Under the pieces are notes generated by a model, which did not search any database, was not told the origin of the DNA, and saw nothing but the letters and a program-made list of their open reading frames with translations. From positions 8,869,724 through 8,933,723 of the forward strand of contig NC_061068.1 of assembly GCF_021917145.1 (NCBI RefSeq): a DNA stretch of 64,000 nt, in the 5' to 3' direction. This stretch comes from Hypomesus transpacificus (taxonomy: Eukaryota > Chordata > Actinopteri > Osmeriformes > Osmeridae). Of this stretch, positions 47,318 through 58,439 are shown piece by piece; position 1 is the first letter of the stretch, and each line of letters starts with the position of its first letter. The position numbers were made by a program, and so were the translations under genes.

Positions 47318-47398
<81 letters not shown>
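47318..47398. repeat. (GT)n microsatellite, about 80 nt
   Basis: Pure TG dinucleotide repeat preceded by shorter GT/CA tracts from about 47270. It is intergenic. Confidence 0.97.
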
Positions 47399-47404
<6 letters not shown>

Positions 47405-50389
47405 TTTATATTGATGGACCAAACTAAGTACTTTTTATATGTATGAGAAAGGCAGAAAACAGGATAGGGTTTAGAGGGTGCTCAGCATGAAAATGACAGA
47501 TATTTATTTGATTCATTCATGTGCAGCTGCATCTGTACCTAGTTGAAATTCAGCTTTGGAAGTAAACAGTTGCCTGCTTTATCTAGAGAGAGCCTGCCTG
47601 TTTAGAGCACACTGAAAAGGGAAATAGGAATAGGAAGTAGCTAGTCCATCATGTATTAATGATCATGGTTTGTACTAAATTAACTACTCCCCTGACACCC
47701 ACACAGAACTCCCTCTGGGAGGTTTTCCAGATAACTGCTTTTGATAAATGCCCACCTACAATAAATTAATCTGCCCTGTTGCAGCCTTGTCTCCCGAGGT
47801 CAATAAAGATATTTTGTAATTACACAGGAAATCTTTATTGAGATTGATGGTAATAATATGGTTGGATTAAGTCCTACTATTCAATATTAAAATACATTTC
47901 AAAGTATATGTAATGAAAGATGCAAATAATGTAAGTACAATATATATAGTTTACATGCTTCAGTAAACTAGCTCAAAATAATGTGAACTACATTGCACTC
48001 ACACGAGGGACCTTTCCAAAAGGACTTCTCACTCACTTCTCAAAGGACACTCAATATACAAAATAATTGGTCTGTTCATTCTGCTTTTATCTCTCTGCAA
48101 ACTGTAGGTGGCTACTGTTTAAAAACAACAAGAGACTCTGAAAAGAAAGTATACTAGCAAACTAATTATGAAAAGAACCCAGAAAGTCAACTTCTTGTTC
48201 TTTGTACCCTTCATCAAAGGTCACAGTAAATACAATGTCTACAATCCCACATTGTTTTTTGTGACACATACATTTCATCAGAGCATTCCATTCTTTCTGT
48301 CCTCCTCTGCTCTGTTTTCCCCCATTGCCGATCACCCATCTGCTAGGCTGACTTCACAGGTCTACATGACGTCAGGGGAACGCCACTCAGTCCCGCCTCC
48401 CTCTGGTTCTCTCTCCCACTCCCTGTCACTCTTCCCTTTACCTCTGCTTTTACAGGCCTATGGAGTAGAATTTAAGCTATTTTTCCAATGGAAACTATCT
48501 CATTTTTATGACTATAAATGTAGTTCAAAACTGATTAATTCTAGCTAAAAGTAAACACGCTTCAGTGGCAGACCTGCTGCCTAAACATCTCCATAGCACC
48601 AGCAGCCTTCTTATCATTTGTCACATTCATAACCACATCAACCAGCTAGTAGGAGAAGGACAGCATGTGCAAGAGTCCACTGATACTGAGTGTGGATACC
48701 TGGAAGGCTGCCCCAGATGACTCTCTGCAGCCGAGGGAGCAGCCATTACTTTCATGAAGGTTAACTGTCACTGGAAGCACCATATAGAACATGCCTTGTC
48801 TCCATTCCACAATAGTTATTGTGTTTACAGTAAGGCCAGATGTAGAAAAAGACTGATAATCTGACACCTTTGACATTTAAACATGGTTAGTGTTTGTGTG
48901 ATAGATTGTCATTGTAGTTTGATTTTGTCAATGGAAGCCTTGTCTATACTGGAGTGCCCAGTCATCTTTCCACTGTGACACTTCAGGATTTTCCATGTTC
49001 CAATACAAAACCCCTCTCTGTATCAGGTCAGCATGGTGATTCCAAAGCTCTTGAAATACCAAAGTTACTGCTTGCACACAACTGACTCTCTGTTGCTTAC
49101 TCACTCACTTCCTACTTTTTCTTGCTCAGTTTCAATGTAATCCAGTTATGCAGTCAGTTGTCAACAGGTTTTATAGTTGTAGTCACCCACATCTTACTGC
49201 ATTACCATGCATAGCATGATGTCCACAAATGTTGGTTATCCTGTTCCTTGTATGTGCAAATCCATGGATACCACCTATAGCCTTAAACATAATTGTAAGC
49301 ATTCACTGACTCTTTATCTATCACACGCCACATGAACATTCCAGCAACACTGTACACATCAACAGTCCAGGCATTCTCTTCTTCTTCGTGGGAATTTCCA
49401 TTCTCTTCATCTATAGCTGAGCTTCAGTAGGGTGGGGAGGGCTTGAGAACTTTGCAGGCTCTGACAGGTACCATCTCAAAGGTGGCCAAGCCATGAAAAG
49501 TAAGAATGAAGTTGCCAACCCTATCCTCCTACAACGTTCTACAATACTCCTTTGAAAAGCATTGCCTCTAACCAATGATTAGCTGTTTTCCCCTTGACTT
49601 TTACATGGTTTTGTACAGATTAGTCCTTGAGGGCTGTGCCAGTCAATGACATTTGATAGCATATCCTGTATATATGGAAAGTTTAACAGCGTGGAAATGA
49701 GACAGAACGTGTTTCCAGTGTCAACTGATGGAAATTAAAATGACCGAAAGCATAACTGAATCTGGGAACATTTGCAGATGAGATGGTGTTTCCAGTAAAG
49801 TCATATAAAACAAAATGGAAGACCACAATGCTTTTGAATAATCCTCAAAGCCTCAGCTGAATCCTCTACGTCTTTGTCAAACAAGAGACAGTGACTCAAA
49901 CCATCAAGTGTCACTGAGCCTCTGCAGGAGACTAATCCCCTGCTCATTTGTCCATCCAACAGCAGTGCCCAGGAGGATGACAGTATGTTAATCTAAAAGT
50001 GAATCAGGACTGCAGAGAGACAGAGGACGAGCGAGAGAGGGGGAGAGAGAGCGAGCTCATCAGCAAGCTGCCTTTAATGTCCATGTGAGCACTGCTATCT
50101 ACGAGTTCTGCAAACTCATTATAAAAATGTTTTTATGGTGCACTCACAATGGGAATTGATGGATGGTATAGCAATTGTCCGATTAACGGGCCTATTGAAA
50201 GCCCTCACGTCAGAGACTGTACCCTGCATACCATTGCTTTCATGCTTCTGATGGGAGCGAAGTCTGTGTGTGGTCAAGCATGGAGGTGTGAAATATAGGT
50301 ACATCATTCTAATCAACCCCCTCTTTTACACTATGATACGCCATGTGCTTAGGGGTTGAGTGAGAAAAGAATTGCCAAATAGGGACCTG

Positions 50390-51275
50390 GGATCTCATTT
50401 ATAAACGTTGCGTACGTTCAAAACGGGGCTGAAAATGTGCGTACGCCACTTCCCACGCAAAGGTTGTGATTTATAAAAATCAAACTTGACGGGAGAATGT
50501 GCGGTCCTACACGCAAACTCTGACTCATCCGTAGGCCTACGCACATTTTGGAGACAATGGGAATTAGCGATGCAGATGACCGTAGCCTACTGTAGTCAAA
50601 CTGCAGAAGGTAAATGTGGGAAGAACGATCACTCGTAATAGTTGTATATTTTGTTTTCCTCACACACGTTTTTTTCACTCCATTTCATCATTATCATGAT
50701 GATTACATCCAGCAATGTTATTTGCGCTTGTATAGCCTACTGAGTGATAATTTTTTCCATAAATACCTTGTACAATCCAACTCAAATTTTAAATCAAATT
50801 TCAGGATAACATCACATATCCTACCTTTAGATGCAAAAACTAAATATGTTTCTTTAATACTATGCATATCAACATATGTCAAAAACTGAAAATTCAGCCG
50901 TAAGCTCCCGTGCAATTGTTACACTACCTCTTGGTTATCAGTCCAAACTTTAATAGCCTACTGTTCATAACAAAACCGGCATAAAGAAACGCGTGTTTAC
51001 GGATACGCTTTTATATATAATTAGGCGCACTTTACGCGTATCCTCTCCCACCTTTTTGGGTGGAACGCCCACTTTTCCCACGACCCTCCCACTTTCCCCA
51101 TGACCCTCCCACAAACGCATGTTGAAAGCGCAGCTTGCCTGTTCTTGCTCATGTGGCAGGCAATCTGTGATTTTACCCAAGTGCGCCCTGTTTGTACATA
51201 GCCCGCGTTAAGTCAGTCTTTATGAACAATTAACGCCTGTAAACAGGCGCAAACAGCTTGATAAATGAGTCCCTC
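50390..51275. mobile_element. Inverted-repeat DNA element (MITE-like), TIRs CTCATTTAT
   Basis: The left end GGGATCTCATTTATAAACGT and the inverse of the right end, GGGACTCATTTATCAAGCTG, share a terminal repeat of about 24 nt with a few mismatches. Both subterminal regions are rich in GCGTACG/TACGC motifs, typical of a widespread fish non-autonomous family. No transposase frame was found. Superfamily and target duplication could not be fixed. Confidence 0.65.
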
Positions 51276-51439
51276 AGTGTCTGAGAAGTTGCGCATTTCG
51301 TTCTTTTCCCTCCTGACCATGATTGAACGTAACGTAAGAACAATCATATGCTAGGGCCATTAATATAATGGATTAGCATTCATGGAGTGCTTTGCATTGA
51401 CCATTTATGGATAAAAATGGCCGAAAAAACATTGCCTAC

Positions 51440-51795
51440 AGGTGTGCATGGGCGTATCTAGCCCTATTTTTATTTATTTTATATATTTTGAATGTAAATG
51501 TGTTCATTTCTCTTCCTAAAACCCACTAGAGGACACTATTTAAAAATATATTTTCAAACATTTCTTCTTGGGGAACACACCCCCAGACCCCCTAGTTTTG
51601 CTGGGTTACAGGAAAAATAATAGGTTTTATCTAGGGGTTTAGCCCCCCCAAAAGTGGGAACCTAGATTTGCCCCTGTAGGCATGCGTACGCACGGTTTTA
51701 TAAATCAGATTTTTGTGGGGCGTACGCCATTTTAGGCTTTTGGGCGTGTGTACACTTTTAGTAAGAATCCTACGAACAGTTTTATAACTGAAACC
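51440..51795. mobile_element. Further repeat fragments, including a second end of the same family
   Basis: 51683-51795 (CATGCGTACGCACGGTTTTA ... TATAACTGAAACCCC) resembles the terminus of the element at 50390-51275: its inverse begins GGGGTTTCAGTTATAAAACT. It is preceded at about 51440-51680 by a different dispersed-repeat-like segment (GGGCGTATCTAGCCC ... CCTAGATTTGCCCCTGTAGG). This suggests nested insertion into an older copy. Confidence 0.5.
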
Positions 51796-52198
51796 CCAGC
51801 TCTTTCTATCCTTCCTATATCTCTGACTGAAAGTCTAATTTCCTCTGTCTCCCAAGGACAGCACTAATAATTAAGAGCAGATGAGGAAGATACAGAGAAA
51901 AGATAAAGCATAGCTTCTCTCTATCACAAACACACATTCACACATTTCCTGAGACATGTCCTAAGGTCCCCATTGACCTTCTGTCACTGTAAAAAATAAA
52001 CAAAAATTGTACCTCTAAAGATGCTGTAGCCTCTCTGGCACTTGGCAGACTTGCAGATGTGGTTTAGGCCTATCAATTATTAGTGAATGATTATCATCAA
52101 TTCTTACTGCAATGCTTTACATATACTAGGGCATAACCTTCACTAGACTGTAGACACATTCAAAACAAGTAGTTAGGTACTTTAGGTACCGGACAGTG

Positions 52199-52217
52199 TG
52201 CGTGTGTGTGTATGTAT

Positions 52218-52270
<53 letters not shown>
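52199..52270 (+). repeat. (GT)n tract followed by poly-G run of 39 nt
   Basis: GT/TATG repeats (52199-52231) run directly into 39 uninterrupted G (52232-52270), about 540 nt upstream of the vwa1 start codon. Confidence 0.97.
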
Positions 52271-52271
<1 letters not shown>

Positions 52272-52808
52272 GCGTGTAATTTAAAACTAAATAAAATATT
52301 ACTTCTCTTTCCAGCAAAAGCTAAAGTGACGCCGAAACTCTTGCGAGGGGAGGAGGCTGTCAAGGAATTTGGGGAAAATGAAAGGACAATAGGGTATGGA
52401 CATATTTGTAGGAAAAAGTAGGCTAGGCTACTGCGAAGTTGAAAGTAAACTCCTTTGATCCGTCGCGACTGATAATCGTGTCAGTGAGAGCAGGAGGATT
52501 GGATCTCAAGTGATTGCGAAGGAGGCAGGTGCCATACAAGATCGTAGTCCACGAAATGTAGCTACAGAGTGGTATAGTTCACGTAGACTTTCTGATAGTG
52601 GGTTAAATATATGTATCTGTGCTGAGAGTTTGGTCAGTAGACAATTAAATATATTGGCTGTATCTGAACCGCTGGGACTGTTTTCGGGACGTAAAATATC
52701 ACGGAAGAATGCAATGGACTTAAGTGCCACGGACGCTGGAATATCTCAATTATTGCTACTGATGAGGATGAGCAATATATACACTTTTGTGTCCATTTAC
52801 TTTTTGTA

Positions 52809-54567
52809 ATGGAGTGGATCCGATTTGCCTACCTGTTCCTTGGTGTTTTGATGCGACCAAGCAACGCACACGTTTCTGGACCTGAGACAGGTGAGTCTTC
52901 AAAGACCTAGTTACAATAATTCGCCTTTAGGTTACAAATACCCTAAATCTAAGGAGATGTGAAAATACAACTGGGAAATATCTAAATTACGCAACTGACA
53001 TTTATGAAAACGTTTAAGACAGTCCGACTAATTGGCCTATAACCAACCCATATTAATTTACTTAGGGGCCTATGTCTAGACTAGTCTTCAACAACACTTA
53101 TTGGAGTTATATCCTCCAATTTAAGTTGTAATATCTACTGTTAAATTCGTTGACGTCAAAGCGTTTTGCACAGAACATATCAGGCAAATGTATTTGATGG
53201 TTGCCTTACTTAATATAATTTAGTATGTACACATTATCACATTGTGTTGCCGTTATTCTTGTGCTGGCAGGAGCAAGGAATACTTTGAAAACCAAACTAT
53301 ATCTGGCTGTAATAATAGGCTAGTAACTTTCTCAAACTTAACTTAGTGATATTCAGCCAACTAATTAACATTCACCGTTTGGATTCATGCATAAAAAAGT
53401 GGTAGGCCTACTGTCCAAAAGGGATTTCTCTCTCTCTCGCACACACACACGCACGCACACTATCCCATTCTCACTCATCCACCTTTCCTGCTTTGGAATG
53501 CAGAAAGAGAACCGAGGAACATTCCATCTACATCGCCCCTTCTTTTCTCTTAAACAACTTCAGAAAGGTTAACTTTGTTAAGGCTGTTTCTTTCTCCTTA
53601 CCTACATTTTGCTTTATCAGTCTGTGTTAGTCATTAACATCAGCCTTTCAGCTGTTTGCCTCTTCTCTTGATTGCCATTTTCCCTCTTTAACTTTCTCTT
53701 GGTCCCTATGTTTCCACTCCTTTCTAGCGGTTTATGAAATGTTATTGTTTGGGACCATGGTTACTTTTTACCCCTCCAGCCTTTGGAAGTATATCTGAGA
53801 GTGCATTGGTGAGGAAAATGAGAGGAAGAAGGGCTAGAAAGTGAGAATATACAGGTCATGGTTTCTGCATATTGTGAACTGAAATGAGAAGTAGAGTTAG
53901 CATGAGGAGTTATTGCATTTTTTTCTGTACAGATTAGGATTAGTGTATTTTGGGATTGTTAGTACAGTTGAGCATGTCAGTGCATCCTGGCACGAAACAT
54001 GCTAGTACAGTGAGATCATGAGACTTCCTGCAAAACACCTGCAGGCGTTATATACCTGCTATTACTGGTCATGGGAGAAGAGATAGTTGCAATGGAACAC
54101 TCCAGTTTAGCTTTAAACAGGGATGCTGTTTAATGGCTGCCCATGATAAAAAAAGATTAGAGTAGAACAAATATGTAATAAACACATACACAATGTCCCT
54201 TGTTCCCTTTCTCTTGGACCCTGTTTTTCTATCCTTTCGAACGGTTTATAAAACACGGTTAAATCCTGGGGTAGTGCACGTGTATGTACAAAACAATTTA
54301 CCGCAGGTGACACACAGGATTAATACACATATGCTTAAAACAATTTACAGAACAATTTAACACACACAGGGAGGCACATAGGTGACACAAGTAGCTAATA
54401 ATCTTAACAGTGAATAGCATTTTAAAAGCATGAACCACTGAATAACATGAACCAGTGAATAGCATGCACCAGCCATAGACAGAAGTGTGATTGCAGATGA
54501 GAAACTTTATAGAATGACACTCCCCTCTCTGTCTTTTTCTTTCTCTCTTTCTCTCTCCTTCTCTCTC

Positions 54568-54652
<85 letters not shown>

Positions 54653-56858
54653 CTTGAACTGCTGTGAAGGGGACATCCTGCTCTTGTTGGACTCGTCAGG
54701 AAGTGTGTCATCCTATGAATTCTTGCGCCTGCTTCACTTCCTGTCTGAGCTTCTCCAGCCCTTTTCTCTGGGGTATGGCCACGTAAGGGTGGGGCTTCTG
54801 CAGGTGGGCACAGAGCCACACCTTGAGTTTGGCCTGGATGCCTACAATTCCCAGACTGACCTACAGGGGGCCCTACTGAGGACAAGGCAGCTGCAGGGAG
54901 ACACCAACACAGAGGCTGCCCTACGACAGGTCCAGGGAGTACTCACCAAGGCTGGGGGAGAAACAAAGCTTTCTAAGGTGCTGTTGTGGTTAACGGATGG
55001 AGTCCAGCCTGGAAATGTAAACAAACTAATGGCAGAGTTAAGGAGAGAAGGTGTGGTCGTGCTGGCTATCTCTACAGGACGCGGGAACTACCAGGTGCTC
55101 CGGAACTCTGTGACCCCGCCAATTGAGTCTCACCTCCACTTTGTAGACATTGATGACATCAGCATCATTACTGACGACCTGAGGGAGGCCATAATTGGTG
55201 TGTGTGTGTTCAGAATCTGTATTTGTATTCACAAGGATTAAAAAAATTCTAGTTAAAAAAACAAACATTGGTTGGCTGGAAATAAATCTGTAGAAAAATT
55301 GATCATTTGTATCAGTAGCATTGGGGTGAGACATCAGCTAGTATAGCTACTGAGAGAGCTGTCAGACTAAACTATTTTTAGACAGATGTGTGATTTTCAG
55401 AAGGCCTGTGGAATAAGTGTGATTCTCACCCACCACTGAGTAGTACATCTCCTTGCACCCCTTTTCTGTCTTTTACCCTTTGTCTATTTTTCTGTCTCAG
55501 AGCTTATTCGTGCTGAGCGACTTCTAGTCACCCAGTTAACCTCCAGTAGTGCTGTGCTGCAGTGGCGCCCTGTCCTGGGCACCAGTACAGGCTACTACCA
55601 TCTCCGGTACACTGTAGGGAAGGCAGAGAGTGGAGACCCCCAGGACGGTGCCAGCAGTCAGTACCTCCCAGGGGACAGCAGCTGGGTGGAGCTGACCAAC
55701 TTGCATCCAGAAACCACCTACACAGCCTTTCTGACCCCTGAATATAACCAAGAGTACCTCAACACACTCACCGTCAGCTTCACCACCCTGCCAGGTGATA
55801 GAGAAAATAATGGGGGTAGGGAGGGAGCTGTAGAAATGTAGCATTGAAGGGGTTGGATAAAGGTTTGTTGAAAATACGTTTTAAATGAAAGAGTATAAAG
55901 ACTTCAGCATAATAGAATGAGTTTCGTCCAGCTGAAGCTGGAAAATTCGAAGGAAAACCTAATCTCAATCTCAGGCAAAGACACATCAAACAAAGTAATT
56001 ATTATTTGATCAATTCTGTTATCTTCCTGTTCTTCCCTCCTCTCTTACTCCTCCAGACGTGTTGAGCCCAGCAGTGGTCTTGGTGTCAGAGTCTGGTCTT
56101 GACCGCGTGCGTGTGAGCTGGGGTCCCCTGCAGCCTAGCAGAATCCAGAGGTACAGGGTGGAGTATGGAGCCATTCCCAGCGGACAGGTGCAGATAGTGA
56201 GCCTACGTGGAGATATGAACTCCACCCTGCTCACAGGCCTGCAGCCTGGCACTCAGTACTTGGTCACAGTCAGTGCCCTGTACTCTACCGGCACGGAGAA
56301 GGCTATGTCTGCCAGGATCTGCACGCAGGAAAGTACGATTCTGTCTGTGGGTTTGGGGTTCAGGGGGCATCTTGTTGGTTTAAATGTTTTGTAAAATAAT
56401 TGTGTTCATAGTTTGTGAACCCATATTTGGAGTTTTTCAGGTTCCTATTGCTAGTCATTTTGCAGTATTCCCTTTCCTGTTTATTTAGCTTTTCTTTAAA
56501 GGGTCACGATTTTATTTCCCATTGTGATTTTTTACCTGTCCTGCCTGTCTTAGTGCGTCCTGCCTTGAATGACCTACAGCTGATCCCAGTGGGCCGTGAC
56601 AAGGTGCAAGTCCAATGGCATTGCCGGGAGGAAGGGCTTAGGGGCTACTGGCTGAGCTGGCAGAAGAGTGATACTCAGAGCTCCTCCCCTCTAGCATCCT
56701 CCACCCTTTACCTGCCCCCTGGCTCCTTCTCTGCAAGCCTCACATACCTGGCCCCCAGCACTAGAGTGTGTGTTTCCCCTGTTTACAACTCAGGCCGAGG
56801 GGATGGGTTGTGCTGTACAATACATACACACACAGGTTGTTCTACCAATAATAACTGA
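52809..56858 (+). CDS. vwa1: von Willebrand factor A domain-containing protein 1 (WARP)
   Basis: Vwa1 is a secreted pericellular-matrix protein of cartilage, muscle and nerve that binds perlecan and collagen VI. Coding exons: 52809-52890, 54652-55197, 55501-55794, 56057-56332 and 56554-56858, all phase-1 GT-AG introns, about 500 residues (human about 445). Exon 1 encodes the signal peptide (about 1-22). Exon 2 is the VWA domain, with metal-site motif LDSSGSVS (MIDAS Asp41, Ser43, Ser45), LTDG and STGRGNYQ. Exons 3, 4 and 5 each encode one fibronectin type III-like unit (TYTAFLTPE; TQYLVTVSALYS; a weaker third with TRVCVSPVYNS). Human is usually described with two FN3 units, so the third is notable. 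An alternative end is possible: a donor after 56835 joined to the acceptor at 57083 would end in Ala-stop at 57088. Neighbours tmem88b and ccnl2 match human 1p36.33. Confidence 0.93.
54554..54651 (+). repeat. (CT)n microsatellite serving as the vwa1 exon 2 acceptor tract
   Basis: About 95 nt of CT dinucleotides with few interruptions ends in CTCTCTCAG, whose AG (54650-54651) is the exon 2 splice acceptor of vwa1. It therefore forms the polypyrimidine tract. Antisense Arg-Glu open frames over it are artefacts. Confidence 0.95.
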
Positions 56859-57098
56859 TTGAATATAGTGTGTGTTTTACTAAAACTGCTATAAGCCATT
56901 CATTTGACATTAATTTCAAATTAAAGAGACTGCAAGTCATGTCATTCTATTCTGTCATCCAGAACTGCTGGGACAGATATGTTGCTCATGTAAAATACAA
57001 AGACAATGTTAATATTCAAAGTCTTATGGTGCTATCTATATATTATAATACTGTACATCCTTCTCTTTCTTTCTCTTTGACAGCTTAGAGGGGCAATC

Positions 57099-57104
57099 AA
57101 TAAA
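57099..57104 (+). terminator. vwa1: vwa1 polyadenylation signal
   Basis: AATAAA about 240 nt after the exon 5 stop codon. It lies only 15 nt after a strong-looking TTTGACAG acceptor, which would create a tiny terminal exon if used. Confidence 0.65.
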
Positions 57105-58439
57105 ATTCTATAGCAATTAAGGAATGGAGTGAATGGGATAAATCTGCCTTTTTTCTACATTTTAAGTGCTTTAATACCAACAGAGTACTATCATGGAGTT
57201 TTTAACTAACCACATCAAACCACTCTGACTCACAACAACATGTAAAGTGGATCATATCAAAGCACAAAAAATGGAGGTCCACTTGATCAAGATGAGCTCA
57301 CACTAAGCTGTGGTTTCTGCAACAAGATTTTACGGTGGAGATCTGAGCATAGTGGATGGATCATGCATTGACTCCATTTGTCTAACACAAAAGGAAGATG
57401 AGGATTGAAGGATGTCTTGCTTTGCTTTGTCAATCAAGCATGATCCACGGTCCAAGCATGACATTGTTTGCAATGGGTAAAGAGAAAAAAAGACATATTG
57501 AAGCAACATATAAAAACATGCATAGTATCAAACATGCTAAATAAAACTCAAAGTACTAGGCAAGGTCATAGATTGATGTACAAGTCAACTGTTCGCCAAC
57601 TTGGCTTGCTTGGTCATAGTGTCATCTAGTGGAAAATGTATTTATTGCAGGCTGTTTTTAGGCCATTGAGGTAGGGTATGTTATCTTTTTAAGATCATGA
57701 CCATTGTTCAAGTTAACAGTATTGTAAACTTTAACATTTTGTTGTAATACCAGAAGTTAGACTGATTAACATCAGAACTAATTGAGTTTGCTTCATTAAT
57801 AGGAAAGCACTATAGTTGTTTGTTGTAATGTAAGTAGAGTGATTGTCGTTTTTAAGGAATTGACTACTAAGCATTAACATCATAATTTACTGAATATACA
57901 TGATTGTGTTTAAACAAAGTGTTAACTAAGAAGGTAGTCTAGAAGGTAGTCTCAATGTCTAGCCTAGTTTTCAAGTTTCAAGGTTTTCAATTATATCATA
58001 TCATTTTGATTTGGTTACTATATTAATCTATCAATGAGTGACAGAAATATTACTGCACTGTGTGTACGTGAAAAACAAATAGACCTGTAAAAGCTATTAT
58101 TTTTGCCAACCCATACTGAATATTAGAATAAAGTGCATTACAATAAGTACACAACATATATAAAAATACATTAAATGTAGTCATTATACATATGATGAAA
58201 CGGTCATCTGAAAAAGATCCATAATAGAATTACAACTAATGTAGAAAAAAACAATAATTTATTTAACACAACACTAGTGCGCCTTAAATCTTAAAAATTT
58301 AAAGTCCAAAGCACCCAATCACAGGCGTCGTGAACAATAAGGTGACGCGTATATACACGTGTCAACCAATTGGAGAAGGGGTTGTTGCAGGCAGCACTGC
58401 CTAGGCCGCGGCCATAGACAGCCTCGGTCTTGCGTGGAA
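57105..58439. other. vwa1-cyclin L intergenic region and cyclin L promoter
   Basis: About 1.3 kb, AT-rich, with no gene recognised. The final 120 bases are richer in CpG and carry CACGTG-like (ACACGTGTC) and CCAAT (CCAATTGG, about 58367) motifs 70-90 nt before the start codon, a plausible TATA-less promoter for the cyclin L gene. Confidence 0.55.

Larger units (their letters stand above)
40025..52808. other. 12.8 kb gene-poor interval before vwa1
   Basis: No complete gene was recognised on either strand; open frames are short and lack family features. Contents are an orphan exon-like block at 41641-41716, a hAT-like element at 42454-43027, pyrimidine-rich sequence at about 43.43-44.23 kb, a (GT)n tract at 47318-47398, a CRE-like TGACGTCA at about 48367, a composite inverted-repeat element at 50390-51795, and GT/poly-G at 52199-52270. 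In human, TMEM88B and VWA1 are adjacent, so no known gene is expected between them. The last 400 bases should hold the vwa1 promoter and 5' UTR. Confidence 0.6.
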
